Program-made: the position numbers and the translations under genes
NCBI RefSeq assembly: GCF_001187555.1
Contig: NZ_LFIJ01000002.1
Location: forward strand, 683,920-747,919
Length of the DNA: 64,000 bases
Direction of reading: 5' to 3'
Origin: Gilvimarinus polysaccharolyticus
GTDB lineage: Bacteria > Pseudomonadota > Gammaproteobacteria > Pseudomonadales > Cellvibrionaceae
In this document: positions 1 through 8,722 of the stretch, piece by piece
How positions within the stretch are numbered: position 1 is the stretch's first letter
How the letters are laid out: each line of letters begins with the position of its first letter
Notes under the pieces: generated by a model
Told to the model about the DNA's origin: nothing
Seen by the model: only the letters and a program-made list of their open reading frames with translations
The model's database searches: none

Positions 1-170
1 CAGAAGCTACCACCTTGGTAGGTCGAGCCGATTACGGCGTGGCTACCATCGCGCGCCAGACTGGCCGACTGTATGCTGCGGTTGGCAACTTTTAGCTCGG
101 CTGCAGGTTCTGGGCTACAGGCGCTTAATAGGGGTAATAGTATGGCGCTAAACAGTAGTTTTTTTATCAT
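1..170 (-). CDS. WD40-like lipoprotein, N-terminal part (runs off the window)
   Basis: The reading frame opens with ATG at 170 and leaves the window at base 1, so only about 56 N-terminal residues are visible. They begin with a short basic stretch, a hydrophobic segment and the lipobox LLSAC (Cys at about residue 18), so this is an exported lipoprotein. After the Cys, the segment SIQSASLARDGSHAVIGS looks like one blade of a beta-propeller of the WD40 type (strand, DG turn, strand). The product may be an outer-membrane or periplasmic propeller protein; its function cannot be read from this fragment. It lies 60 bp downstream of algQ on the same strand and could be co-transcribed with it. Confidence 0.6.
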   Translation of the reverse strand, partial: MIKKLLFSAILLPLLSACSPEPAAELKVANRSIQSASLARDGSHAVIGSTYQGGSF

Positions 171-230
171 TCGGGATGACAAGATCAAAGTGACGCCCAA
201 GGCGCGTTAACGCCGGGCGTCGGAGGCGGA

Positions 231-698
231 TTAAGTGGCTTGAGCAAGATCTTTGTTGGCATCGTGCAGCACGGCAATCATGCGATCTTCACCGCTAAAG
301 CGTGCTTCTAGTGCCTCGCCCAATGCCGACAAATCGGCATCAAGTGTCGATAAATCGTCGGTTTCTTGGTATTTGTCATTAAAGTCGAGAATTTGCTCGG
401 TGGTGGCATCGACGTCTTTAAAGCGTTCGCTGGCTTCTTTGAGCGCTTGCTCGTCACCAAATTCACGGCCTTCGCGTACTAGCTGGTCGTACACCTCAAA
501 GTGTCCGGCAGAAACGTAATCGACCATGATCTGACACAGGCGGCGCAATCTAGTGCCACGCTCGTCGCTGTCTTCGGTTTGGGTTTCTGATAGCGCGCAA
601 TACTTAACCAGCATTTCTTGCCGCTCGTGTAGCCAGCGGTCGATGATCTGGCTGACTCCGCCCCAACGCTCTTTTGCGCCATTGCAATTCTCTAACAT
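231..698 (-). CDS. algQ: Rsd/AlgQ family anti-sigma70 regulator
   Basis: The 155-residue product matches the Rsd/AlgQ family along its whole length. The N-terminus has the NCNGAKERWGGV-type segment followed by IDRWLHERQ, and the middle has the very characteristic DYVSAGHFEVYDQL. Rsd binds region 4 of the housekeeping sigma factor and frees core RNA polymerase for alternative sigma factors; in Pseudomonas the orthologue AlgQ affects alginate and siderophore genes. The length is typical (about 155-160). ATG at 698 follows an AGGA ribosome-binding site. The family identity is clear. Whether it acts more like Rsd or AlgQ in this host is not visible. Confidence 0.93.
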   Translation of the reverse strand: MLENCNGAKERWGGVSQIIDRWLHERQEMLVKYCALSETQTEDSDERGTRLRRLCQIMVDYVSAGHFEVYDQLVREGREFGDEQALKEASERFKDVDATTEQILDFNDKYQETDDLSTLDADLSALGEALEARFSGEDRMIAVLHDANKDLAQAT

Positions 699-927
699 GA
701 TATATTCCTAACAGTCAGGCTTAATGCCGTATGCGACAATCTTAGCACGATCATACGCCGTCCCACAGTGCCATAGGCTCGAATCTCCGGCGGGCTGGTT
801 AAGTAAAGGATATGCTAGCCGATAGCGTTAGCTCTAATGGTTAAATGATCCGAACACGTAGCGTTTGTTAGATGTTATTTTAGCCACACGCGCGAATAAA
901 TAGCAGATTAATACACAGGAGCACTTC

Positions 928-1350
928 ATGGCCCAAGCCGCCACAATATTTCGTCCGCTACTATTGGTGTTAACGCTACTATTGGCGGTTATGGTGCAGG
1001 CCCAAGAGCCTGACACTAAGCCGGTGGAAGGCTCTATTTATATACCAATGCAGCCAATGTTTGTGGTGAATTACGGTGGTGCGGGGCGTTTAAAATATTT
1101 AAAAACAGAGCTTTCGGTGCGGGTAAACGATGTTCACACGGCGGCGGCGGTACGCCATCATATGCCATTGTTGCGCAACGCTATGGTGATGTTGTTTAGC
1201 CGCCAAACAGAAGATGGCATTACTACGCAGCAGGGGGTTAACCAGCTGCGCGAGACGGCCAAGGCCGAGATAATCGCGCTGCTGGAGTCTGAGCAGGCCG
1301 ATGCCGAGGTGCTAGAGGTTTACTTTAACAACCTGATTGTTCAGAAGTAG
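928..1350 (+). CDS. FliL-like exported protein
   Basis: This 140-residue protein starts at ATG 928 behind AGGAG. Residues 1-26 form a hydrophobic leader ending in VQAQE, which looks like a cleavable signal peptide. The rest resembles the periplasmic domain of FliL: YIPMQPMFVVNY near the start, then a strand-rich part (LKYLKTELSVRV), then a helical C-terminus ending in VYFNNLIVQK. FliL associates with the flagellar stator. Genuine FliL keeps a membrane anchor, whereas this copy appears to be released into the periplasm, and no flagellar operon is next to it. It diverges from algQ and converges on gshA, overlapping its 3' end by 26 bp. A stator role is an inference from the fold alone. Confidence 0.75.
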   Translation: MAQAATIFRPLLLVLTLLLAVMVQAQEPDTKPVEGSIYIPMQPMFVVNYGGAGRLKYLKTELSVRVNDVHTAAAVRHHMPLLRNAMVMLFSRQTEDGITTQQGVNQLRETAKAEIIALLESEQADAEVLEVYFNNLIVQK

Positions 1351-2947
1351 CGGCGGAGGCTCCGCCGCAACACGTGTATTGGCTGTAGTAGGTGGCAAGA
1401 TACTCATCGAAGCTCTCGCGATCGGCGGCCTCTACGGCTAATTGCTGTTGTTTTGATTGCTCGGCCAGTTGCGCAAAGTGTGCTTGTTGCTGCGGCTCTA
1501 GTGGGCGCGCGGCAAAGTAATCTCGGTGTTGTTCGGCCAATGTTAGCGTGTGGGCGTAGTAGGTTTGATTGTGCTCGCCGAGCTCGTTTAAAACTTGTGC
1601 CGCCGGAGTGACCCGCTCTCCTGTGAGTTTTTGTCGCTGTTCGGTACAGGCACTTTGGTATGCGGTGCTGCCGTTGGCTTGATCTAGCAACACGGCGCAA
1701 CGCTCTACCCCTTGTTGCAGTTGTTCGGCCCACTCGCGCATGTTTACCTCACCACTGTTGCGGCGCAACATCAGTTCTGGGTCGCGGCCGTGGTAGACGA
1801 TACGGGCTTGGTTATCCTGCAGCCATTGATACTCTTGATCGGTAGCCTCTGGGCTGTCTTGCAGTAGGCAAAACAGCAAAAAAGCATCTAAGTAATGCAG
1901 CTGCGTTTCGCTCACGCCCAGCGGCTCGAATGGGTTTAAATCGATGCAGCGTACTTCAACATACTCCACCCCGCCAAGTTGCAGCGCTTGCAGCGCCGTC
2001 TGGCCAGATTTAGCCGTGCGTTTGGGGCGAATGGTGCTGTAAAACTCGTTTTCTATCTGCAAGAGGCTGGTGTTTAACTGTTTATAGTTACCGGCTTCGT
2101 CTTTAAGGCCGATGTTTTGGTATTCGGTGTGGGGCTGGGTGATCGCGCCGCATAGTGTTTGTAGGTAGTTGTCGATGTTGTTATAGCACACCACCAGTGA
2201 TTGCTGAGCATCACTTTGATAGCCTAAATCGCCCATGCGTAAAGAAGTGGCGTTGGGGGTGTGTAAGGTATGGTCGTCTTGACCGAAGGGTTCGAGGCTG
2301 TGTTCGCGACCACGCACAAAACTGCGGCATACCGCTGGGGCGGCGCCAAACAAATATACCAACAGCCAAAAATAGCGCCGGAAGTTACGAATTAGCGCAA
2401 AATAACGATCGGTTTTAAAGTCTTGTAGGCTCTGCTTATTACCCATTTCGGCGGCCAGTTCACGCCAAAAATCATCGGGTAGCGAAAAATTGTAATGTAC
2501 ACCGGCAATGGTTTGCATGGCGCGGCCGTAGCGGTGCCCTAGCCCCAAGCGGTAAACAGTTTTCATGGCTCCGCTATTAGAGCTGCCGTAGCGAGCAACG
2601 GGAATATCGCTGTCGGTTTTTAGTGCGCAGGGCATACTGGCCGGCCATAAATATTCGTCGCCCAGTTGGCTGTAAGTATAGCGATGCACGTCATCAAGCT
2701 GGCCTAACAGCGCGCTAATGGAGGCTTGGGGCTCGGTAATAAATTCCAGTAGTGCCTCGGAGTAATCGGTGGTGATATGCGGGTGGGTAAGCGCCGAGCC
2801 AAGCCCTGTGGGGTGGCTGGTTTGCGCTAACTGGCCGGTGGGGCTGATCCGCAAGCATTCTTTTTCTATGCCGCGCAAAATACCGCGCAATGTTTGGTTG
2901 GCTTTAGCGCCAGAGAACGCCTGTAATTGCGCATCAAATTGGGACAA
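1325..2947 (-). CDS. gshA: Glutamate-cysteine ligase
   Basis: GshA makes gamma-glutamylcysteine from glutamate, cysteine and ATP, the first step of glutathione synthesis in the cytoplasm. The 540-residue product is the proteobacterial type 1 enzyme. It has RGILRGIEKECLRIS near residue 25, TDYSEALLEFITEP around residue 65, the YGRAMQTIAGVHYNFS segment, and EYVEVRCIDLNPFEP around residue 340, which supply ATP/metal and substrate contacts in the family. Length is normal (about 520-540). The start ATG at 2947 gives the usual N-terminus. The C-terminal codons overlap the convergent FliL-like gene, and a Cys pair (CCGG) lies near the end. Confidence 0.95.
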   Translation of the reverse strand: MSQFDAQLQAFSGAKANQTLRGILRGIEKECLRISPTGQLAQTSHPTGLGSALTHPHITTDYSEALLEFITEPQASISALLGQLDDVHRYTYSQLGDEYLWPASMPCALKTDSDIPVARYGSSNSGAMKTVYRLGLGHRYGRAMQTIAGVHYNFSLPDDFWRELAAEMGNKQSLQDFKTDRYFALIRNFRRYFWLLVYLFGAAPAVCRSFVRGREHSLEPFGQDDHTLHTPNATSLRMGDLGYQSDAQQSLVVCYNNIDNYLQTLCGAITQPHTEYQNIGLKDEAGNYKQLNTSLLQIENEFYSTIRPKRTAKSGQTALQALQLGGVEYVEVRCIDLNPFEPLGVSETQLHYLDAFLLFCLLQDSPEATDQEYQWLQDNQARIVYHGRDPELMLRRNSGEVNMREWAEQLQQGVERCAVLLDQANGSTAYQSACTEQRQKLTGERVTPAAQVLNELGEHNQTYYAHTLTLAEQHRDYFAARPLEPQQQAHFAQLAEQSKQQQLAVEAADRESFDEYLATYYSQYTCCGGASAATSEQSGC

Positions 2948-3101
2948 AACGTTTTCCTCTGCAGCCCGTACACGGGTGCGGTAGTGGCGCCAGGCGCTGG
3001 GTGGGTAGCCCTAAAGTGTTGAGTGTAGTGCAGTTAGCAAACTTAGAGCCACCGTGAAAGTGGCCTGAGTTCGTAAAAATAAGTAATCCCGGCCATGTTG
3101 G

Positions 3102-3485
3102 TCACACTTGCGATGGGGTAATTGTACCGGATTCCGGCTCGGGAGCCGCTGCGGTATCGATGGGGGAGGCCTCGGTTTCGCTGTTAGTGGTTTGGGTATC
3201 GGTGGTATCTAAGTCTAGCTCTAGCGAGCTTTCATCGCGCCGTTTAGGCTGCGGTGGCGGCAAAATATCTGGGTCAATAATGGGGTTGCGCCGCTCGTTT
3301 AAAGGGCAGCTCACAAGTGATACCCGCTGGCGGTAGTCTTTAGAGCTGGCTTCAAACATCTCATTTACCGCCTCATCCTTATTTGGGCTGCGGTACAGAA
3401 CGGCGGGGTCGCGGCCATCAAGCCACGTGCGCTGTTTACTTAAAAAGAGTTTGTCTTGGTTTTGCAGAAGGTAAACTTCAGTCAT
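3102..3485 (-). CDS. Conserved hypothetical protein with acidic disordered tail
   Basis: I do not recognise a named domain. The 127-residue product has an ordered-looking first half: TEVYLLQNQDKLFLSKQRTW, then LDGRDPAVLYRSPNKDEAVN, then a cysteine-containing VSLVSCPLNERRNP. From about residue 70 it becomes acidic and rich in Thr, Ser, Pro and Glu and is probably disordered. The N-terminal pattern (reads as tool or display text: 'LLQNQDKLFLSKQ') recurs, as I recall, in hypothetical proteins of pseudomonads near gshA. There is no signal peptide, so it should be cytoplasmic. It is on the same strand as gshA, about 150 bp upstream, and may belong to the same transcript. Confidence 0.7.
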   Translation of the reverse strand: MTEVYLLQNQDKLFLSKQRTWLDGRDPAVLYRSPNKDEAVNEMFEASSKDYRQRVSLVSCPLNERRNPIIDPDILPPPQPKRRDESSLELDLDTTDTQTTNSETEASPIDTAAAPEPESGTITPSQV

Positions 3486-3585
3486 AACTCACTATTTGTC
3501 ACGGTTATTAAAAGATCTGGTTTGAAACACTAGATGGGGACACTTGGGCTAGAATCAAGCGCCGCTAGCTATTCTTGGTGTGGAT

Positions 3586-4134
3586 TTAGCTCGCCTCGTC
3601 CAACCTTGGAATATCGATTAAAAAATCGGTCACACCGATATCTAGCCCGCGCTGGTTTAACAGGGTGCTCGCTTGACCGCGGTGGTGGGTTTGGTGGTTG
3701 AACAGATGCATCACCAACTCGCCAAAATCCCGCTCGGAGGCTTCGCCTTGACTGTTGTGGTAGGTAAGCGAGCGCTGTAGGTCTGAGCTTTGCAACTCGT
3801 CGACGCTCCACTCGATAATCACGCTGTCTATTAGTCCGCGCGCTGCACCTAGGGCGGCAAATGTTGGGTAAAGCTGTTGGTCAAGGCGCTCGGGGGTGGG
3901 TAGTTCGCTTAGTGCTTGTAGGCTTTTGTAGCTACTGGCGTGTTGCGCAAAGCGCGCTAACCATAATAGATCGGTGACCACCATATGGTTCAGGGTGCCC
4001 ATAATCGAGCCAAAAAAAGCCCCGGTGTCGGCCGCGAGGGCATCGGCATCTAAACGCGCTGCGGCGCTAAAGACTTGGTGGTTTAAGCGCTGGTTGTATC
4101 CGGCCATCAGGCGGATATGATGGTGAAGATCCAC
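3586..4134 (-). CDS. DinB family protein
   Basis: The 182-residue product is a DinB/YfiT-type four-helix bundle. Family members bind a divalent metal through three histidines and several act as thiol transferases. Visible candidates are His50 in GTLNHMVVTD and the His cluster in MHLFNHQTHHRGQAS near residues 137-146, which is the usual DinB arrangement. The start is GTG at 4134, chosen because AGGAG lies about 10 bases upstream. Substrate and role are unknown. It is transcribed divergently from uvrD, and the LexA-type box between them could in principle serve either gene. Confidence 0.88.
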   Translation of the reverse strand: MDLHHHIRLMAGYNQRLNHQVFSAAARLDADALAADTGAFFGSIMGTLNHMVVTDLLWLARFAQHASSYKSLQALSELPTPERLDQQLYPTFAALGAARGLIDSVIIEWSVDELQSSDLQRSLTYHNSQGEASERDFGELVMHLFNHQTHHRGQASTLLNQRGLDIGVTDFLIDIPRLDEAS

Positions 4135-4196
4135 GTGGGTTCTGCTCCTATTATTTGTTGTTTTTAGGGGGCCATTTGGCGTCCGTCATACCGACA

Positions 4197-4212
4197 CTGT
4201 GTAAATTTACAG
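4197..4212 (+). promoter_or_regulatory. LexA-type SOS box upstream of uvrD
   Basis: The sequence CTGT-GTAAATTT-ACAG fits the gammaproteobacterial LexA consensus CTGT-N8-ACAG exactly, with an AT-rich core. It sits 70 bp upstream of the uvrD start and about 60 bp from the divergent DinB gene. uvrD is a LexA target in Escherichia coli, so SOS induction here is a well-founded inference. A -10-like TAAAAT at 4213-4218 directly abuts the box, which would let bound repressor block polymerase. Confidence 0.75.
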
Positions 4213-4281
4213 TAAAATGGTATGCTGTCGCCTCCGTCAGGGCAAGTGCCCTACCATACACTAAGATGCCAGAACTGACTC

Positions 4282-6483
4282 ATGGATGCTCCTCATCTCG
4301 TCGCAAATTTAAACGATGCCCAGCGTGAAGCCGTTACCGCTGAGGCTGGAAACCAGCTGATCCTTGCCGGCGCCGGCAGTGGTAAAACCCGCGTATTGGT
4401 GCATCGTATCGCCTGGTTGGTGCAAACCCAAGGCGTATCGCCCTATAGCATTTTAGCGGTAACTTTTACCAATAAGGCCGCTCGCGAGATGCGCGCACGG
4501 TTGGAGGAGAGTTTTCGCGACAGTGGTACCCCAATCAATACCCATAGCATGTGGGTGGGCACGTTTCATGGATTGGCGCACAGGCTGTTAAAGGCCCACT
4601 GGAAAGACGCTAATTTGCCGCAAAATTTTCAAATCCTAGATAGCGACGATCAGCTGCGACTTATTAAGCGCGTCTACCAAAACCTTGGCTTAGATGCCGA
4701 GCAATGGCCTCCGAGACAAGCTCAGTGGTTTATTAACGGGCAAAAAGACGAGGGCGTACGAGCCGAGCATCTGCAGGCCAGCTCCGATCCGTTTACACGC
4801 ACAATGGCGTCTGTTTATGCCGCTTACGAGGCCGATTGCCAGCGTGGAGGTTTGCTAGACTTTGCTGAGCTACTGTTGCGCGCGCACGAGCTGTGGCTGA
4901 ACAAGCCCGCCATTTTGGCGCACTATCAGGGGCGTTTTCCGTTTATTTTGGTCGACGAGTTTCAAGATACTAACTCGGTGCAGTACGCCTGGTTGCGAGT
5001 GCTGGCTGGCGAGAGCTGTTTTGTTACCGCGGTGGGCGATGACGATCAGTCAATTTACGGTTGGCGCGGTGCTAAAGTCGAAAATATTCGCCGTTTTAGT
5101 GAAGACTATCCCGGCACCACGACGATTAAGCTCGAGCAAAACTACCGCTCGACCGGCAATATTCTTAATGCCGCCAATGCCGTGATCGCCAATAACTCTG
5201 GCCGTATGGGTAAAGAGTTGTGGACCGATGGTGACGACGGCGAGCCTATCTCGCTGTATGCCGCGTTTAACGAGCAAGACGAAGCGCGCTTTATTGTCGA
5301 GCGTATCAACGACTGGACAGCCAAAGGCAATCGCAAAGATAGCTGCGCAATTTTGTATCGCTCTAACGCTCAGTCGCGAGTATTAGAGGAAGCATTACTG
5401 CGTGAGGCAGTGCCTTACCGTATTTATGGCGGGCAACGCTTTTACGATCGCTTAGAAATTAAAAATGCCTTGTCGTATATGCGGTTAGCGAGCCACCGTG
5501 ATGACGACGCAGCCTTTGAGCGTGTTATCAACACGCCAACACGAGGCATCGGTGGTAAAACGGTCGATGATATTCGCGCTTTTGCGCGCGAGCATGGTTG
5601 CTCATTGTGGCAAGCCTCCGAGCAAATGTTGGCCAACCGCGTAATGACCGCTCGTGCGGGCAATGCCCTCGCCGGCTTTATTAAGCTGGTCGAAACATTG
5701 GCCGAAAAAAGCGCCGAGCTAAAACTCGATCAGCTGGCCGAGTCGGTACTAGAGACCACAGGGCTGCTAGAGTTTCATAAAAAAGAGAAAGGCGAAAAGG
5801 GCCAAGCGCGCGCCGAAAACCTCGAGGAATTGATCACCGCCTGCCGAGTGTTTGAAGCCCCCGACGATGAGTTGCCGGTGCTACAGCAATTTTTAGACAC
5901 AGCCGCGTTGGATGCTGGTGAAGCTCAGGCCGATGAGTTTGAAGATGCCGTGCAATTAATGACATTGCACTCGGCCAAAGGCTTGGAGTTTCCGTTGGTG
6001 TTTATGGCTGGGGTAGAGGAGAATTTATTCCCTCACAAAATGTCAGTCGAAGATCCCGACCGTCTAGAAGAAGAGCGCCGGCTTGCCTACGTGGGTATTA
6101 CCCGAGCGATGCAAAAACTCTTTATCTGTTACGCCGAAACCCGACGTTTACACGGTGGCGAAACCTTTAACGCGCTGTCGCGTTTTGTTAAAGAGATCCC
6201 CAATGAGTATTTAGATGAGGTGCGGATTAAAAGCACCGTCACCCGCCCTGTTCGTTCGCAAAGCAAGGCGCCAGCTAAACCCAAAGGCTTGCGCTTGAGT
6301 GATTCTGGCTCGGATACTGGGTTTCGTTTAGGTCAGCGTGTTACCCATAAAAAATTCGGTGAAGGTGTTATTGTTCACTTCGAAGGTTCGGGTTCGAGCA
6401 CGCGGGTGCAAATAAACTTTAGCGATGAAGGTGTTAAATGGTTGGTCGTGCAGTACGCCAAACTTGAGGCCATAGTACGCTAG
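4282..6483 (+). CDS. uvrD: DNA helicase II (UvrD)
   Basis: UvrD is the 3'-5' SF1 helicase that removes excised oligonucleotides in nucleotide excision and mismatch repair. The 733-residue product has all the SF1A motifs: Walker A GAGSGKT (about 30-36), motif Ia with FTNKAAREM, DEFQDTN (Walker B, about 224-230), GDDDQSIYGWRGA (motif III, about 252), the NYRST motif, LMTLHSAKGLEFP (motif V) and YVGITRAM (motif VI). A C-terminal Tudor-like segment (GQRVTHKKFGEGVIVHF, from about 684) is where UvrD contacts RNA polymerase in other bacteria. Length and architecture are normal. ATG at 4282 gives the standard N-terminus. It stands alone behind an SOS box. Confidence 0.96.
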   Translation: MDAPHLVANLNDAQREAVTAEAGNQLILAGAGSGKTRVLVHRIAWLVQTQGVSPYSILAVTFTNKAAREMRARLEESFRDSGTPINTHSMWVGTFHGLAHRLLKAHWKDANLPQNFQILDSDDQLRLIKRVYQNLGLDAEQWPPRQAQWFINGQKDEGVRAEHLQASSDPFTRTMASVYAAYEADCQRGGLLDFAELLLRAHELWLNKPAILAHYQGRFPFILVDEFQDTNSVQYAWLRVLAGESCFVTAVGDDDQSIYGWRGAKVENIRRFSEDYPGTTTIKLEQNYRSTGNILNAANAVIANNSGRMGKELWTDGDDGEPISLYAAFNEQDEARFIVERINDWTAKGNRKDSCAILYRSNAQSRVLEEALLREAVPYRIYGGQRFYDRLEIKNALSYMRLASHRDDDAAFERVINTPTRGIGGKTVDDIRAFAREHGCSLWQASEQMLANRVMTARAGNALAGFIKLVETLAEKSAELKLDQLAESVLETTGLLEFHKKEKGEKGQARAENLEELITACRVFEAPDDELPVLQQFLDTAALDAGEAQADEFEDAVQLMTLHSAKGLEFPLVFMAGVEENLFPHKMSVEDPDRLEEERRLAYVGITRAMQKLFICYAETRRLHGGETFNALSRFVKEIPNEYLDEVRIKSTVTRPVRSQSKAPAKPKGLRLSDSGSDTGFRLGQRVTHKKFGEGVIVHFEGSGSSTRVQINFSDEGVKWLVVQYAKLEAIVR

Positions 6484-6494
6484 ATATTTAGTGG

Positions 6495-6522
6495 CGCGAG
6501 CAAGCAATGAATGCTGCTCGCG
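6495..6522 (+). terminator. Hairpin after uvrD
   Basis: CGCGAGCA (6495-6502) pairs perfectly with TGCTCGCG (6515-6522) across a 12-base loop, 12 bases after the uvrD stop. There is no T-tract, so it is a weak terminator at best or an mRNA-stabilising hairpin between uvrD and the TRAP receptor gene. Confidence 0.4.
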
Positions 6523-6584
6523 GCTACTGGTAAGCTTTGTTATTATTGCTGCCTGATCTTATTGTTTTACTAAAAATAAAAATT

Positions 6585-7727
6585 ATGAATACAGCACCCC
6601 GTTATAATTTTAATCCCCTTGTTATTCTCACCCTTATTGCGCTATGTGTTGTGTTGTTTGCCGCCTTGGTGCTGGCCAAAACCGAGCAGGGTACAGCTCG
6701 GCTTGTAGGCCAAGAGGTGGCAGGTGAACAGTTTAAGTGGCGGATGGTCACAACCTGGCCAAAAAACTTTCCGGGCTTAGGTACGACCGCCGAAGAGTTT
6801 GCCCGCGTCGTCGGTGAGATGAGTCATGGGCGGCTGACAATTCATGTGCACGGCGCTGGTGAAATAGTGCCCGCCATGGGCGTGTTTGACGCGGTGTCAT
6901 CGGGCAGTGTCGAAATGGGTCATGGTGGCGCCTATTACTGGCGCGGCAAAGCATCCGCCAGCCAATTTTTTACTACCGTACCTTTCGGCATGAACGCGCA
7001 GGAGATGAATGGTTGGCTGTCTCACGGTGGTGGTCTAGAGCTGTGGCGTGAACTGTATGCCCCTTTTAACCTAATTCCATTTTCAGCGGGTAATACGGGC
7101 ATTCAAATGGCCGGTTGGTTTAATAAAGAAATCAACACCTTAGATGATTTACGTGGTTTAAAAATGCGTATACCAGGGCTGGCGGGTGAAGTGTTTAATC
7201 GCGCTGGCGGTACATCGGTCAACATTCCAGGTGGCGAGCTCTACACCGCATTACAAACCGGTGTGATCGACGCCGCCGAGTGGGTTGGCCCCGCCAACGA
7301 TTTAGCCTTTGGCTTTCATCAAGTCGCAAAATATTATTACTATCCAGGTTGGCACGAGCCGGGCTCCAGCATGGAGCTGATAGTTAACAAAAGCGCGTTT
7401 GAATCGTTACCACAAGATTTGCAGGCCATCGTTACCTACGCCTCACGCGCTATGAACCAAGATATGCTTGACCAATACACCGCGACCAACAATGCCGCAC
7501 TGGAAGCGTTGGTAAACGAACACGGTGTGCAACTGCGCCGCCTACCCGATGAAGTTCTCTTAGAGCTGCGCCGTATTACCGAGCAGGTGTTTATCGAGCA
7601 AGCCAAGCAAGACGCCATGTTCGCCAAAGTGTGGGAATCGTATAAAACGTTTCAGGCTAAGGCGGGTGCTTGGCATAAAGTGTCAGAGCAGACTTATTAT
7701 AATGTTCGTGAACATACGGCAAGATGA
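6585..7727 (+). CDS. TRAP transporter solute-binding protein (DctP family)
   Basis: This is the periplasmic receptor of a tripartite ATP-independent transporter. I place the start at ATG 6585 (380 residues); an upstream in-frame codon at 6537 would only add an odd hydrophobic leader. Residues 10-32 form an N-terminal signal or membrane anchor. The mature part begins FKWRMVTTWPKNFPGLG and contains GLKMRIPGLAGEVF and DAAEWVGPANDLAFGFHQ. The AEWVGP segment is typical of the TakP/2-oxoacid-type subgroup, where the Glu-Trp pair binds the carboxylate and sodium. The substrate is therefore probably an organic acid, but this is only inferred. The two membrane subunits are not next to it; candidates lie at 18.7-20.7 kb on the other strand. 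Confidence 0.88.
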   Translation: MNTAPRYNFNPLVILTLIALCVVLFAALVLAKTEQGTARLVGQEVAGEQFKWRMVTTWPKNFPGLGTTAEEFARVVGEMSHGRLTIHVHGAGEIVPAMGVFDAVSSGSVEMGHGGAYYWRGKASASQFFTTVPFGMNAQEMNGWLSHGGGLELWRELYAPFNLIPFSAGNTGIQMAGWFNKEINTLDDLRGLKMRIPGLAGEVFNRAGGTSVNIPGGELYTALQTGVIDAAEWVGPANDLAFGFHQVAKYYYYPGWHEPGSSMELIVNKSAFESLPQDLQAIVTYASRAMNQDMLDQYTATNNAALEALVNEHGVQLRRLPDEVLLELRRITEQVFIEQAKQDAMFAKVWESYKTFQAKAGAWHKVSEQTYYNVREHTAR

Positions 7728-7959
7728 TAGGTAGGTTTCCATACGCTCAAGAGGCGATTAGATTGCATCTGTTGTGCAAGTCTAAGGGCGAATCTTAATG
7801 GACGTATAATAAAAAATCATGAGTAAAAATGGCACGAATTAAAATTGATGAATATATTAAAAATTTTCGCTTCTAGGGTAAGGAGATGATTGATTTTTAT
7901 CTGGCACAGTCAACTTTATTGTAAATAACTTAATTCTTGGTTATAGCTTATTATATATT

Positions 7960-8508
7960 TTGGCTTGGTTTGTTGGTATTTTTATATCGTCAATATTCTT
8001 AGTTGTAGGCTTTTTAGTAAAATATAATTCAGTTAATACTGTGGGTAGAGTTCTCAGTGTATCTGAATGTCGATATGCCAAGCAAGGCGATCACGAAAAC
8101 AATAAGGAGAGGGTTGATCGAAGGTTGGCGATTAAATATGACTTGCCTTTAAAGCTTAATAATCATGCTCTTACTTCGGACTGGACTAATAAGTACTTAA
8201 CGTTTCGGGTTGGGCAAGAAATACGGATAAAAGTTGTATCTCATAAAAACTATGATGAAGTATATGTCCCTAGTGTTTCTAAGCCCATCAGGTCATCATT
8301 TGTTGGTTATACTATATCGGCACTTATATTGTTTCCGTTCTTAACTAAGATTGAATGCTGGGTTTGTTTTTTTCTCGTCTCTGGGGCTATGTGCGGGCTT
8401 ATTTTTCTGTTTTTTTCTTTAATTCCAGAAGGGCCTATACCTCCATCGCAAGTGTATCGTGAAGATTTGATTAAATCGGTACCGGATGATAACGGTGATA
8501 ATTTTTAA
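7960..8508 (+). CDS. DUF3592-like membrane protein
   Basis: The open frame codes for 182 residues. A hydrophobic segment at about 3-22 is followed by a soluble beta-rich domain (VGRVLSVSECRYAKQGDHEN to KVVSHKNYDEVYVPS) and two more hydrophobic segments at about 108-150. This layout (TM, short beta domain, one or two TM) resembles DUF3592 proteins, whose function is unknown. The start is doubtful: TTG at 7960 is the first usable codon after an in-frame stop at 7891, and it has no clear ribosome-binding site, so the 5' end may be truncated. Codon use is AT-rich, unlike the flanking conserved genes, which suggests acquired DNA. Confidence 0.5.
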   Translation: MAWFVGIFISSIFLVVGFLVKYNSVNTVGRVLSVSECRYAKQGDHENNKERVDRRLAIKYDLPLKLNNHALTSDWTNKYLTFRVGQEIRIKVVSHKNYDEVYVPSVSKPIRSSFVGYTISALILFPFLTKIECWVCFFLVSGAMCGLIFLFFSLIPEGPIPPSQVYREDLIKSVPDDNGDNF

Positions 8509-8553
8509 GAAGGTAAATGAATAAGGAGCATGTAAAGTAGCGTTTTTGTAAGC

Positions 8554-8628
8554 ATGTTCTTCTTGGTGATACCTGTTAATGTGGCTATTCCTTCAATGCT
8601 TGATTCTGTCGATAAGCCTGACTGGTGA
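8554..8628 (+). pseudogene. Broken 5' fragment paralogous to the next gene
   Basis: A 24-codon frame opens at ATG 8554 with a hydrophobic leader (MFFLVIPVNVAIPS) and continues LDSVDKPDW, then stops at TGA 8626. The intact gene downstream has, right after its signal peptide, FDSVDKPTWWDEFG. The DNA match is clearest over TTGATTCTGTCGATAAGCC, present in both places. In the fragment the second Trp codon TGG has become TGA, and the following GGCGAG keeps a trace of the original GATGAG. This is most simply a decayed duplicate of the start of the following gene; it is probably not translated usefully. Confidence 0.55.
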
Positions 8629-8722
8629 GGCGAGCTATGCGCATAAAGACCATTAGCGATAATGTACCCGAAAGTTTTATTTGGCTCGCTTACTCTTAGT
8701 TTAAATTTTTAATGAGATATCA

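Noticed and set aside
7886-7924. Short frame MIDFYLAQSTLL behind AAGGAG as a leader peptide for the DUF3592-like gene
   Set aside because: The ribosome-binding site is practically next to the ATG and nothing suggests attenuation.
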